Assembly: GCA_963715995.1 (NCBI GenBank)
Contig: OY970283.1
Location: 3,100,001-3,164,000 of the forward strand
DNA: 64,000 nucleotides
Direction: 5' to 3'
DNA from: DATBDN01 sp963715995
GTDB taxonomy: Bacteria; Actinomycetota; Thermoleophilia; Solirubrobacterales; Thermoleophilaceae
The first letter of the stretch is position 1. Each line of letters starts with the position of its first letter. The translations under genes were made by a program, and so were the position numbers. Of the stretch, positions 52,725 through 61,508 are shown piece after piece. Below the pieces are notes generated by a model. That model had not been told where the DNA came from, did not search any database, and was given only the letters and a program-made list of their open reading frames with translations.

Positions 52725-53734
52725 CGAGAGCGCACGGCGTCGATGAACGCCGCCATCTGATCCGCCAGCGCGGCGTCAGCGACCTCGAGCACGTTCTCGG
52801 CGTTCTGCTCGCCCGAGTGCGAGAGGTTGAAGGAGCCGACGAAGAGGTGGTCGTCGCACACCGTCACTTTCGCGTGCATGAAGTCGTGGACGGAGGACGG
52901 CGTGTAGGGAGTCGACGGCTTGCCGCTGAAGTCGCCACGCTCCAGCACGCGCTCGATCAGCGGCAGCTTCCAGGCTGCGTTGCCGTTCTCGTGCCACTGG
53001 CCGAAGACCTCGCGCATCTGCGTGCCGTCGACCACGCCGGCGACGTCGCAGCGGCCATCGCTGACCACCTGCGCGAGCGTGGCCACCACGGGCGCCGCCG
53101 TGATCACCGGCGATGCGATCCGCACGCGCTTGCGCGAGCGCGCGATCGCCGCGGCGATCCGCTGCGAGAGCACCTCGCCGCGGCCGGGACAGAACCAGGG
53201 CCGGATGGCCGCCTTCGGGGTGTCGAAGTTGCCGCTGCCCTCCACCTCCGCACGGCGCCAGAGCTGTTCGAAGTCCTGCTGGAAGGCTCGTGCCACGCCG
53301 GCGTCGCCTGTCACCACCGCGATCACGTTCTCCTGGCGCGTCCACGAGTCGAGCGTCCAGTTCATCGAGCCGGTCCATACGTCGCGCCCGTCACGGACCA
53401 CGTACTTGTGGTGCATGAGGTCGCGGTCGCCGGGGATCGGCTTCATCGGAACGCCGAGCGTCTCGAGGATCGACGCGTCGGTGGATGGCGGCGGCGGGAC
53501 CGGGATCGGGTGTGGATGGTCGACGTTGTAGACGAGGCGGACCTTGACGCCGCGCGACTGCGCGGCGCGGATGGCGTCCGCCACCTGGTCGCCGATCGGG
53601 CCCGGCAGGCGAACGTCGTAGAGGGCGAGCTCGAGCGTCTGGGTGGCTGGCTCGATGAACGCTGTGATCCGCCGCGCGATGTCCTCCGGCGGCTGACCGC
53701 CGTCGGTCAGCTCGTGGAGCTCGAGTGGGCTCAG
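52682..53734 (-). CDS. Phospholipase D-family protein (two HKD motifs)
   Basis: About 350 residues if started at the CTG that overlaps the prs stop (53734); the only canonical start is GTG 53584, which would delete the first strand-helix unit (TFIEPATQTLELALYDVRLPG when read with that frame's upstream codons, approximate). HKD 1: MHHKYVVRDGRDVWTGSMN; HKD 2: MHAKVTVCDDHLFVGSFNLS. These catalyse phosphodiester cleavage or transfer on lipids or nucleic acids. Related to prs operon by overlap only. Confidence 0.8.
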   Translation of the reverse strand: MSPLELHELTDGGQPPEDIARRITAFIEPATQTLELALYDVRLPGPIGDQVADAIRAAQSRGVKVRLVYNVDHPHPIPVPPPPSTDASILETLGVPMKPIPGDRDLMHHKYVVRDGRDVWTGSMNWTLDSWTRQENVIAVVTGDAGVARAFQQDFEQLWRRAEVEGSGNFDTPKAAIRPWFCPGRGEVLSQRIAAAIARSRKRVRIASPVITAAPVVATLAQVVSDGRCDVAGVVDGTQMREVFGQWHENGNAAWKLPLIERVLERGDFSGKPSTPYTPSSVHDFMHAKVTVCDDHLFVGSFNLSHSGEQNAENVLEVADAALADQMAAFIDAVRSRYPAAPLPGPQGKP

Positions 53735-54771
53735 AACAGCTGGTTCTCGCCCGCGAAGATCTCGGAGACGGAGTCGTCGGTGAAGATCTTGCGGATCGAC
53801 TCCGTGAGCAGCTCGGCCGTCGAGATGACGCGGATGAGGTCGGGCGCGTCGGGGTTGATCGGGATCGTGTCGGTGACGACGATGCCCGACAGCGGCGACT
53901 CGGTGAGGTTCTCGAACGCCTTGCCGGAGAAGACGCCGTGGGTGGCGACCGCCCAGACCTCCTTGGCACCCTCGTCCATGACGGTGCGAGCGGCGGCGGC
54001 GAGCGTGCCGCCAGTGTCGATCATGTCGTCCACGATCACGGCAACCCGGTTGCGGACGTCACCGATCACGCGGCCGATCTCGGCCACGCCGTGGGCGGGT
54101 CGCTCCTTCTCCATTAGCGCGTAGGGAGCGCCGACCTTGCGCGCGAAGTTGCGCGTCAGCTTCACGCGGCCGGCGTCCGGCGCGACGATGACAAGGTTGT
54201 TGACATCGCCCATCTGGTCGTGCACGTACTGGCTGAGCATGGGCAGCGCGGTCATGTGGTCGACCGGGGTCTGGGCCGAGAAGAAGCCCTGGAGCTGGCC
54301 CGCGTGCAGGTCCATCGTGAGCAGGCGCGAGATGCCTGCCGTCTCGAGCATGCGGGCCACGAGGCGGGCGCTGATCGGCTCGCGCGGGGCGGACTTCTTG
54401 TCCTGGCGCGAGTAGCCGTACCAGGGGGTGACGGCGATGACGCGGTGGGCCGAGGCGCCGACGGCGGCGTCGATCATGACCAGCAGCTCCACGAGCGCGT
54501 CGTTGGCGGTGAGGCCCGCGCCCGCGTTGCCGGCGGTCGACTGGACGAGGAAGATGTCGGCGCCGCGGATCGACTCCTCGTAGCGGCAGTAGATCTCGCC
54601 GTTGCTGAAGGTCTTCAGGCCCGGGTTCGTGAGCGTGACGCCGAGGCGGTCCGCGATCTTGCCGCCGAGCTCCTCGCTGGAGCGCCCGGCGGCGATCATC
54701 AGCCGCTTGTCGTAATTGGCGTCCAGGACCGTCGGTGGTACCGGACGTGTGTCCACCTCAAGGCTTGCCAT
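53731..54771 (-). CDS. prs: Ribose-phosphate pyrophosphokinase
   Basis: 346 residues. KIADRLGVTLTNPGLKTFSN, HRVIAVTPWYGYSRQDKKSA, TMDLHAGQLQGFF and VIVDDMIDTGGTLAAAA (PRPP loop) all match. Makes PRPP from ribose 5-phosphate and ATP. The start overlaps the glmU stop by 14 bases, the common actinobacterial glmU-prs order. Confidence 0.97.
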   Translation of the reverse strand: MASLEVDTRPVPPTVLDANYDKRLMIAAGRSSEELGGKIADRLGVTLTNPGLKTFSNGEIYCRYEESIRGADIFLVQSTAGNAGAGLTANDALVELLVMIDAAVGASAHRVIAVTPWYGYSRQDKKSAPREPISARLVARMLETAGISRLLTMDLHAGQLQGFFSAQTPVDHMTALPMLSQYVHDQMGDVNNLVIVAPDAGRVKLTRNFARKVGAPYALMEKERPAHGVAEIGRVIGDVRNRVAVIVDDMIDTGGTLAAAARTVMDEGAKEVWAVATHGVFSGKAFENLTESPLSGIVVTDTIPINPDAPDLIRVISTAELLTESIRKIFTDDSVSEIFAGENQLF

Positions 54772-56152
54772 CGCCTGATTCCGTCTCCAGTCGCTCCGCG
54801 TAGCCCTCGACGTTCTTCTGCTCTGCCCGTCCCACGGCCAGCGCGCCAGGCGGCACGTCCTCCGTGATGACCGACCCAGCCGCAGTGTAAGCGCCGTCGC
54901 CGACGTCTACCGGGGCTACAAACATCGTGTCAACTCCGGTTTTCACCGAGTTTCCGATCGTCGTGCGGGACTTGAGCCGCTTGCCGGCGTGGTAGTTGGC
55001 GGTGATGTTGCCGGCGGCAATGTTGGAGCCCGCGCCGATGTCGGCGTCGCCGATGTAGGACAGGTGCGGGATCTTGGTCCCCTCGCCCACGTTCGAGTTC
55101 TTGACCTCGACGTAGGTGCCGATCTTGGCGCCGCGCCCGATCCGGGTGCCGGGACGGAGGTAGGCGAACGGGCCGATCGTCACGTCGTCCTCAACCAGGG
55201 CAGTCGTGATGTAGGCGTGCAGGGCCGTCACGTTGTCGCCGATCTCCGCGTCGATCAGCGTCGAGTTGGGGCCGATCGTGCAGCCGCTGCCGATCTGCGT
55301 GCTGCCGCGCAGGACCGTGCCGGGCTCGATCGTGGTGTCGGTGCCGATCTCCACGTGGACGTCGACCGTGACGGAGTCGGGGTTCGGGAAGCTCACGCCG
55401 TTCAGCGCGTGCTGGTCGAGGATGCGGCGGCGAGCGTGGCGCTCGACCTCGATCAGGTCCTTGCGGGTGTTCACGCCCTGGGCGGCCAGGATGTCGTCGG
55501 TCAGGTGCGCGGCGATCGTGCGGCCGTCGCGGCTGAAGATCTCGAACACGCCGGTGAGATAGAGCTCGCCGCCCTGCTCGGTGACGGTGTCGAGCGCCGC
55601 GTAGAGGGCGTCTGCGTCGAACGCGTAGGCCCCGAGGTTGATCTCCTGGATGGCCAGGTGCTCGGGGGCGACGCCTGTCGGGTCCTTCGTCTCGACGATG
55701 CTGGCGACGTGACCTTGGTCGTCGCGCACGATGCGGCCGTAGGCGGTCGGGTCGAGCTTGTCGGTGGTCAGCAGCGTGGCGGCGGCGTTCTGGTCCTCGT
55801 GGGTTGCGACGAGTTGCGCGACGGTGTCCGCCGAGACGAGCGGGTGGTCGCCGGAGAGGATCACCACGGTTTGGCCGGCCTCGACGTGGTCGCGGGCGGC
55901 GAGCACGGCGGCGCCGGTGCCCTCGCCAGTGGTCTGCGGCGCGGCCGTTACGCCGTCGGGAAGGGCGTCCTCAACGCCTTCGCCGGGGCGCACGACGACA
56001 ACGATCCGCTCGGCGCCTGCCTCGGTCGCGGCAGCGATCGTCCAGTGCAGCATCGGGCGCCCGCAGACCGGGTGGAGAACCTTCGGAGTCTGCGACCGCA
56101 TCCGGGTTCCATGGCCGGCCGCCATGACCAGCACGGTGGGGCGCGAAGGCAC
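54758..56152 (-). CDS. glmU: Bifunctional UDP-GlcNAc pyrophosphorylase / GlcN-1-P acetyltransferase
   Basis: 464 residues from GTG 56152 (VPSRPTVLVMAAGHGTRM); the longer frame adds a Pro-rich 21 residues. Uridylyltransferase domain AAGHGTRMRSQTPKVLHPVCG, GDHPLVSADT; then a left-handed beta-helix with repeated hexapeptides (IGSGCTIGPNSTLI, IGRGAKIGTYVEVK) and ITANYHAGKRLKSRTTIG, FVAPVDVGDG. Makes UDP-GlcNAc for peptidoglycan. Close to tRNA-Gln. Confidence 0.95.
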   Translation of the reverse strand: MPSRPTVLVMAAGHGTRMRSQTPKVLHPVCGRPMLHWTIAAATEAGAERIVVVVRPGEGVEDALPDGVTAAPQTTGEGTGAAVLAARDHVEAGQTVVILSGDHPLVSADTVAQLVATHEDQNAAATLLTTDKLDPTAYGRIVRDDQGHVASIVETKDPTGVAPEHLAIQEINLGAYAFDADALYAALDTVTEQGGELYLTGVFEIFSRDGRTIAAHLTDDILAAQGVNTRKDLIEVERHARRRILDQHALNGVSFPNPDSVTVDVHVEIGTDTTIEPGTVLRGSTQIGSGCTIGPNSTLIDAEIGDNVTALHAYITTALVEDDVTIGPFAYLRPGTRIGRGAKIGTYVEVKNSNVGEGTKIPHLSYIGDADIGAGSNIAAGNITANYHAGKRLKSRTTIGNSVKTGVDTMFVAPVDVGDGAYTAAGSVITEDVPPGALAVGRAEQKNVEGYAERLETESGDGKP

Positions 56153-56190
56153 GTGGCGGAGCGTAGCGGCGCCTATGCTGGGGGACCCTT

Positions 56191-56262
56191 TGGGGGGTGG
56201 TGTAAGCGGTAGCACGCGACTCTTTGGAAGTCGAGGCCGGGGTTCAAGACCCTGCCCCCCAG
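56191..56262 (+). tRNA. tRNA-Gln (TTG)
   Basis: 72 nt without CCA. Acceptor TGGGGGG pairs with CCCCCCA, discriminator G. Anticodon arm CGACT-CTTTGGA-AGTCG gives TTG. T-loop TTCAAGA. Its position upstream of glmU is a conserved neighbourhood. Confidence 0.95.
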
Positions 56263-56296
56263 TCCCGCTCGTTCAGTCCGCTGCTCATGGGAACAT

Positions 56297-57076
56297 GTGT
56301 TCGTGAGCAGGATACGCTTCACCGAACAGGAGGCCCGGGAAGCGATAGGCGCCGCCGACTCGTGGGCGCAGGCCCTCCGTCTGCTCGGTATGCGCGCCGC
56401 CGGCGGCAACCACAGGACGATCCAGAAGTGGGCAGCCCGCTGGGACATCCCCACCGACCACTTCGACCCGGCAGCCGTCAGAGCCCGTGCATTGCGTCGC
56501 CGCTTGCGGCCAATCGAGGAGCTCCTCGTCCACGGCTCGCCTGTCAAGCGCTCCTATCTGAAGGAGCGGCTCTACCGCGAGGGGATCAAGGAGCGGGCAT
56601 GCGAGCTGTGCGGCCAGGGCGAGCTCTGGAAGGGCAGGCGGATGTCGTTGATCCTCGACCACATCAATGGCGATGCGGTCGACAACCGCCTCGAGAACCT
56701 CCGCATCGCATGCCCTAACTGCGCTGCCACGTTCGACACGCACTGCGGGCGCAACAACGAGCGCCGGCCTGCCTCACGTGATTGCGGTGAATGCAGTGCC
56801 GCGTTCGAACCCAAGTACCGCCAGCAGATGTTCTGCTCGATCAGCTGCGCGAAACGCAACCACGGCCGCAGCATCGGTCCCAAGCCGCACCTGCGGCTGG
56901 TCGAGCGCCCGCCCTACGAGCAGCTCATGAGCGAGATCGCAGATCTCGGGTACAGCGCGGTCGGCCGCAAGTACGGCGTCTCCGACAACGCGATCCGCAA
57001 GTGGGTCAGGGTCTACGAGCGGGAGCGTGACTCCAGCGCCCGCGAACCACCTGGGGCAGAACGGCCGGCAGCATGA
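56297..57076 (+). CDS. HNH endonuclease with flanking helix-turn-helix parts
   Basis: 259 residues from GTG 56297. N-terminal HTH-like part (EQEAREAIGAADSWAQALRLLGM, HRTIQKWAARWDIP); HNH core CELCGQGELW, SLILDHINGDAVDNRLENLRIACPNC and TFDTHCG; a C2H2-like Cys pair CGECSAAF, QMFCSISCAKRN; C-terminal HTH LGYSAVGRKYGVSDNAIRKWV. Typical of phage and mobile-element HNH homing proteins. Directly beside tRNA-Gln. Confidence 0.82.
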   Translation: MFVSRIRFTEQEAREAIGAADSWAQALRLLGMRAAGGNHRTIQKWAARWDIPTDHFDPAAVRARALRRRLRPIEELLVHGSPVKRSYLKERLYREGIKERACELCGQGELWKGRRMSLILDHINGDAVDNRLENLRIACPNCAATFDTHCGRNNERRPASRDCGECSAAFEPKYRQQMFCSISCAKRNHGRSIGPKPHLRLVERPPYEQLMSEIADLGYSAVGRKYGVSDNAIRKWVRVYERERDSSAREPPGAERPAA

Positions 57077-57082
57077 GCGGCG

Positions 57083-58474
57083 TCAGCACTGGGCAAAGGA
57101 CCCGGACGCCAGCACGAGGTGCTCGTGGCTTCCGGCTATGTCGACCGAGTCCAGATCGCTGATGCCGCGGCGGAATCCGATCATGACCGGTCCCGTGTAG
57201 CCCAGGTGAACGGTGACGGGCTCTGTGAGGCGCACGACCTGGTCGTTGACCAGCCCGATGTGCGTGGTCCGCGAGCCTGGCTTGATTCGGTACGCCCGCG
57301 CACTCGCGCGCCGGCTGTCGGCGAACTGCCCGGTCGCGCCGGTTGCTCCCGCGCCGCCCAGCACGAGCATCGCGCTGAGCGCACGCGGGTAGCAGGTGAA
57401 CGCCGGGGACGTGGACGATCTCGGGCCGCGAGGATGTGGCAAGCAGGTCAGCCCCCGCCGGACTCCGGACTCGAACAGCTCGACGCAGACGCCCAGTCGC
57501 TGATCGCGGTACGCGACGGCGCGAAAACCGACACCGCCCGGCGACCGCCCTACCGCGACGCTCACGACGGGCAGCGGCTGCACATGGGTGGAGTCGTCGA
57601 ACTCGGTCAGGTCGAACTGACGGGCGAGCCCGGCCTCGAGATCGTCAAGGAGGCCGTACCCGGCAAGCTCCGGCTGCGCCACTCCCGCGATGCTCAGGAA
57701 CACGCTTCCGCACCCTCCCAACTGGGTGACCGCGCGCGCGACGGGCGTTGACGATTGCGAGTTCCGGAATGTGAGCACAGCTCGGATCCCGCGGTCCAAG
57801 GGGCACCCGATTACGCCGCCGGGCTGCACGAGTGGAAGACGGTTCAACATGCGACGGACCATTGCGATCCGCGCAGGCGCGGTCACGCGCATGCGCGCAG
57901 CGACCCGGCGGCCGGGCCCGGGACCGCGAACGAGCACTGACAGTGAAGTGGCGCCCGTCGGGACAGTGGCGGCGGCGGGTCGCGGAACCGTCCAGACATC
58001 CTGAGCGTCGACACGCAACGCCGTGCCGCCCCCGGCAGCCGGCGTGGTCGTGGCCACGAGCTGTCGGAGGCTGAGCACGTCCGGGATCGGCCGGCGACCG
58101 AACGTGACCGACCACAGATCTTGCTGTCCGGCTCGGCCTCCGCTAGCCGAGCCGACGATCCGGGCCTTGGCGGGCAGGTTGCGCTCGATCCAGTTCCGCA
58201 CGCCTGCGGGCTCGCCCGGCACGCGCCAGAACTGGTGCAGGTCCACCAGGTTCGGCGTCGCTGGCGCCGAAGCCGAATCGAGCAATGCGGGGTTGGCCGC
58301 CGGGTTCTCGTCCACCTCCACCGCCCCGGCCGGCAGCCGGAGCAGCGACAGAAACTCGACGACGTCCTGCTGCGCGGCCTGCTCGTTGGCCGCCGAGCCG
58401 TCGTCTGCCGACGCCAGCACCGCAGGCAGACACACAAGCGCCAACACCAGCAGGAGTGCCGGCAGCCGTTTCAC
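57083..58474 (-). CDS. Large secreted protein of unknown family
   Basis: 463 residues. Signal peptide MKRLPALLLVLALVCLPAVLA. The mature part is beta-rich with conserved-looking VWTVPRPAAATVPTGATSLS, VGCPLDRGIRAVLTFRNS (two Cys), a late Cys triple and terminal HEHLVLASGSFAQC. No domain recognised. Converges with the HNH gene. Confidence 0.6.
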   Translation of the reverse strand: MKRLPALLLVLALVCLPAVLASADDGSAANEQAAQQDVVEFLSLLRLPAGAVEVDENPAANPALLDSASAPATPNLVDLHQFWRVPGEPAGVRNWIERNLPAKARIVGSASGGRAGQQDLWSVTFGRRPIPDVLSLRQLVATTTPAAGGGTALRVDAQDVWTVPRPAAATVPTGATSLSVLVRGPGPGRRVAARMRVTAPARIAMVRRMLNRLPLVQPGGVIGCPLDRGIRAVLTFRNSQSSTPVARAVTQLGGCGSVFLSIAGVAQPELAGYGLLDDLEAGLARQFDLTEFDDSTHVQPLPVVSVAVGRSPGGVGFRAVAYRDQRLGVCVELFESGVRRGLTCLPHPRGPRSSTSPAFTCYPRALSAMLVLGGAGATGATGQFADSRRASARAYRIKPGSRTTHIGLVNDQVVRLTEPVTVHLGYTGPVMIGFRRGISDLDSVDIAGSHEHLVLASGSFAQC

Positions 58475-58521
58475 ACTTCGAAGCTAGACCGCCCGCACCA
58501 CGCGCGCAACCCCGCCGCGCC

Positions 58522-59979
58522 TCAGGCCGCCATGGCCTCCGCGAGCGCCTCGTCCTCTGCCGCCGAGCCCGCGCGCAGCTGCGCCCGGGCCGCTCGCTCG
58601 GAGCGCATCAGGATCACGCAAGGGACGATCGCCAGCGCTGTCATTCCAAGCGCCCACCAGAACGCGGTTCCGTAGGCGCCCGCCTGCGCCTCGAGGCCCC
58701 GCGCGCCGACCAGCGAGCGCTGGAGCACCACGGCAAGCACCGCGGTGCCGATCGACCCGCCCACGCGTTGCAGCACGTTCAGTTGCGGGGTCGCGTGCGC
58801 CAGGTCGGAGCGATCGAGCGCCGCGAAGGCGGCGGCCATCGCCGGCATGAAGGCGAAGCCGATACCCGTGCCGCGCACGAACATCGCCACGCACAGCCAG
58901 CTGACCGAGGTGTGCGCTCCGATCAGCCCAAACGGGATCGAGCCCAGCGAGCAGACGATCACGCCGATCAGCGCCAGCGGCCCTCCGCCGAAGCGGTCGG
59001 TGAGCTTGCCGGCGATCGGCATCACCAGCGCCGCGCCCAGGCCCTGCGGCGCGGTCAAGAGCCCGGTGTCGACCACGCTCTCGTGACGGATCCCCTGCCA
59101 GTAGAGCGGCAGCAGGATCATCGCGCCGAACAGAGCCGCGCCCAGACAGAACATCGTGAACGACGCCGACGCGAAGGTGGCGCGCTTGTACAGGCGCAGG
59201 TCGAGCAGCGGGTTCGGCACGCGCAGCGCATGCAGCACGAACGCCGCGACCAGCAGCACTCCGAGCACGGCCGGCACGATCACCTTGCCCGAGGTGAAGC
59301 CGCCCGTCTGCCCGATCTCGGCGAGTCCGTAGGTGATCAGCGGCAGCCCGGTGGCCATCAGCAGCAGCCCCCGCACGTCGAGCGCCTGCGCGGTCATCCG
59401 CTCGACCTTGGGCAGCAGCCTGAACGCGCTGATCACCGCAACGATCCCGATCGGGATGTTCACGAAGAAGATCCAGCGCCAGCTGGTGTTGTCCACGATC
59501 ACGCCGCCGAGCGCCGGGCCGAGGATCGGCGCGAGCATCACGGGCACGGCCATGATCGACATCACCCGGCCCATCCGCTTCGGGCCCGCGGCGTCGGCCA
59601 TCATCAGCTGGCCGATCGGCAGGATCATGCCGCCGCCGATCCCCTGGAGCACGCGGAAGACGATCAGCTCCTCGGTCGACTGGGCCAAGCCGCACAGCGT
59701 CGAGCCGATCAGGAACAGCACGAGCGACGTGAGGTAGACCTGCTTCGCCCCGAAGCGGCGCGCCGCCCAGCCGGTGATCGGGATCACCGCGGCCAGCGAC
59801 AGCATGTAGCCCGTAACCACCCACTGGATCTGCGCGATCGAGCTGTGCAGGTCGCGGCGCAGCGTGTCGAGCGCCACGTTCACGATCGTCGTGTCGAGGA
59901 TCGACATGACCGATCCCAAGAGGACGACCGCACTGAGTTTCCAGACCCGTGCGTCGATGCGATCCACGGCTGCCTCCAT
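58522..59979 (-). CDS. MFS multidrug exporter, DHA2/EmrB-QacA family
   Basis: 485 residues with 14 predicted membrane spans. LDTTIVNVALDTLRRDL (motif D1), GWAARRFGAKQVYLTSL (motif A), VFRVLQGIGGGMILPIG and LAPILGPALGGVIVDN (motif C, GPxxGG) and SWRWIFFVNIPIG all match the drug:H+ antiporter-2 group. The substrate is unknown. It is on the minus strand like the downstream secreted gene, 47 bp apart, and upstream of a PucR-type regulator that ends 32 bp before it. Confidence 0.9.
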   Translation of the reverse strand: MEAAVDRIDARVWKLSAVVLLGSVMSILDTTIVNVALDTLRRDLHSSIAQIQWVVTGYMLSLAAVIPITGWAARRFGAKQVYLTSLVLFLIGSTLCGLAQSTEELIVFRVLQGIGGGMILPIGQLMMADAAGPKRMGRVMSIMAVPVMLAPILGPALGGVIVDNTSWRWIFFVNIPIGIVAVISAFRLLPKVERMTAQALDVRGLLLMATGLPLITYGLAEIGQTGGFTSGKVIVPAVLGVLLVAAFVLHALRVPNPLLDLRLYKRATFASASFTMFCLGAALFGAMILLPLYWQGIRHESVVDTGLLTAPQGLGAALVMPIAGKLTDRFGGGPLALIGVIVCSLGSIPFGLIGAHTSVSWLCVAMFVRGTGIGFAFMPAMAAAFAALDRSDLAHATPQLNVLQRVGGSIGTAVLAVVLQRSLVGARGLEAQAGAYGTAFWWALGMTALAIVPCVILMRSERAARAQLRAGSAAEDEALAEAMAA

Positions 59980-60011
59980 CGATTCGAGGCTAGCCGCGCA
60001 CGACCACCCTG

Positions 60012-61256
60012 CTAGCGGTCCTTCTCGTCGCGCGGAACGCGGCCCGCTTCGGCGCCCGCCTCCAGCGCCGGGCCTCCAGGCGGGGCCATGCCCAGCACGC
60101 GCATTGCCTTCAGGCCCAGGCCCAGCCGTTCGCGGCCGTCGGTCGAGCCGACGTCCAGCCCGGTCAGCTCACGTACCCGCTCCAGCCGATAGCGGATCGT
60201 GTGGCGGTGCGTGAACAGGCGCTCTGCCGTGCGCGCCACGTTCGCATCCTCGTCGAGGAACGTGTCAAGCGTCCTGACAAGCTCCGTCTCGTACTGCTCG
60301 TCGTAGCCGATCAGCGGCGCCACGGTCTCGTCGAAGAAGCGGTGGAGCTCGGACGGGTCCTCGCTGATCGCCGTGAGCAGCAGCCGGTACGAGCCGGTCT
60401 CCTCGAAGGTCAGGGTCTCCGCACCGCGCGCCTCCGCCACGTTGGCCGTGAGCACGGCCTCCGCGGCCGCGCGGTGAAGGTCGACGGGATCGCTGACCGT
60501 GCGGCTGCTGGCGACCGCGGTCTGGAAGCCCGACAACCCGCCGTTCAGCTCGGCCGAAACGGCGTCGATCACGCGCCGCATCAGCGCCGGGTCGGCCCCC
60601 GGGATCAGCGCCGCAAGCTCCGGCGTGCCGTTCATCTCGACCCAGCCGACAAGCGCTCCGCGCGCGGCGCGGCGCGCTCCGCGGCCGACGGCACCGGCCA
60701 CGCGGGCCCGCCAGTCGCCCTCGGTCGGCACCCGCGGGTGCGCGCGGGTGACGAGCACGCCGGCTCCGTCGGAGAGGTCGGCGGCCATCTCCTTGCCGCG
60801 GGCGAGGATGTTCTCGCGGTCGGTCACGCGCCGCTGGAAGACGTCGCGCAGGAAGCGGCCGGTGGCCTCCTCACTCGCGCGGTCGGGCTGCGCCGCGCGC
60901 TCGAGCTCGAGCGCCGCCAGCGCGGCGAGCGCACGGGCCAGGCCGATCGGCAGCTCGCTTCCGCTGGGGGCGCGCAGCCGCAGCTCGCCCACCAGCGCGC
61001 CGCCCACCATCAGGTCGAGCCGCTCGACGCCCTCGCGTGCCTCCAGCACCGCGCGCTCGTCGGCCGGCGAAGCGCATGCGACCGCCAGGACGCTGCTGGA
61101 GCGATCCAGGATTGCGACGCTTGCCTCCAATGCCCGGCCGAGCGCTCGCGCGAGTGCGGGAATCCCGTCGCCGGCTTCGACAACTTCGGCGACGGCCTCC
61201 AGCCCTTCGGCCGAGCCAGGAGAAGCATCGGTAGGGCGCTCTTGGCCTACCGCCAT
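60012..61256 (-). CDS. PucR/CdaR-type helix-turn-helix regulator
   Basis: 414 residues. GAF-like or coil N-terminal sensing region (LARALGRALEASVAILDRSSS), a middle domain, and the PucR C-terminal HTH: TLDTFLDEDANVARTAERLFTHRHTIRYRLERVRELTGLD. Probably controls nearby catabolic or export genes; the adjacent MFS exporter is a candidate target. Confidence 0.85.
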   Translation of the reverse strand: MAVGQERPTDASPGSAEGLEAVAEVVEAGDGIPALARALGRALEASVAILDRSSSVLAVACASPADERAVLEAREGVERLDLMVGGALVGELRLRAPSGSELPIGLARALAALAALELERAAQPDRASEEATGRFLRDVFQRRVTDRENILARGKEMAADLSDGAGVLVTRAHPRVPTEGDWRARVAGAVGRGARRAARGALVGWVEMNGTPELAALIPGADPALMRRVIDAVSAELNGGLSGFQTAVASSRTVSDPVDLHRAAAEAVLTANVAEARGAETLTFEETGSYRLLLTAISEDPSELHRFFDETVAPLIGYDEQYETELVRTLDTFLDEDANVARTAERLFTHRHTIRYRLERVRELTGLDVGSTDGRERLGLGLKAMRVLGMAPPGGPALEAGAEAGRVPRDEKDR

Positions 61257-61281
61257 GCCCGAGAGTCTAGGTACGACCCGC

Positions 61282-61503
61282 TCAGGCGTTCGACGTGAAC
61301 GCCCAGACGACTGCCAGCCCCACCACGACGCCGATCCCGAGCAGCGTCGCGAGGATGAACAGCGTCAGGAAGCTGGCGGCCATGCGCTCCCACAGCCGCC
61401 CATACGAGGTCCAGGCCGGCGCGAGGATGAAAACCGCCCACGCCATCGCGCACGCCGCGGCGGCGGCGCCGATTGCGATTGTCTCTCCACTCAGCGATGA
61501 CAT
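61282..61503 (-). CDS. Small two-helix membrane protein
   Basis: 73 residues from ATG 61503. Two membrane spans (TIAIGAAAAACAMAWAVFIL and LFILATLLGIGVVVGLAVVWAF) with a short loop between. No family recognised. Follows the DedA-PAP2 gene at 5 bp, likely same operon. Confidence 0.6.
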   Translation of the reverse strand: MSSLSGETIAIGAAAAACAMAWAVFILAPAWTSYGRLWERMAASFLTLFILATLLGIGVVVGLAVVWAFTSNA

Positions 61504-61508
61504 CGTCG

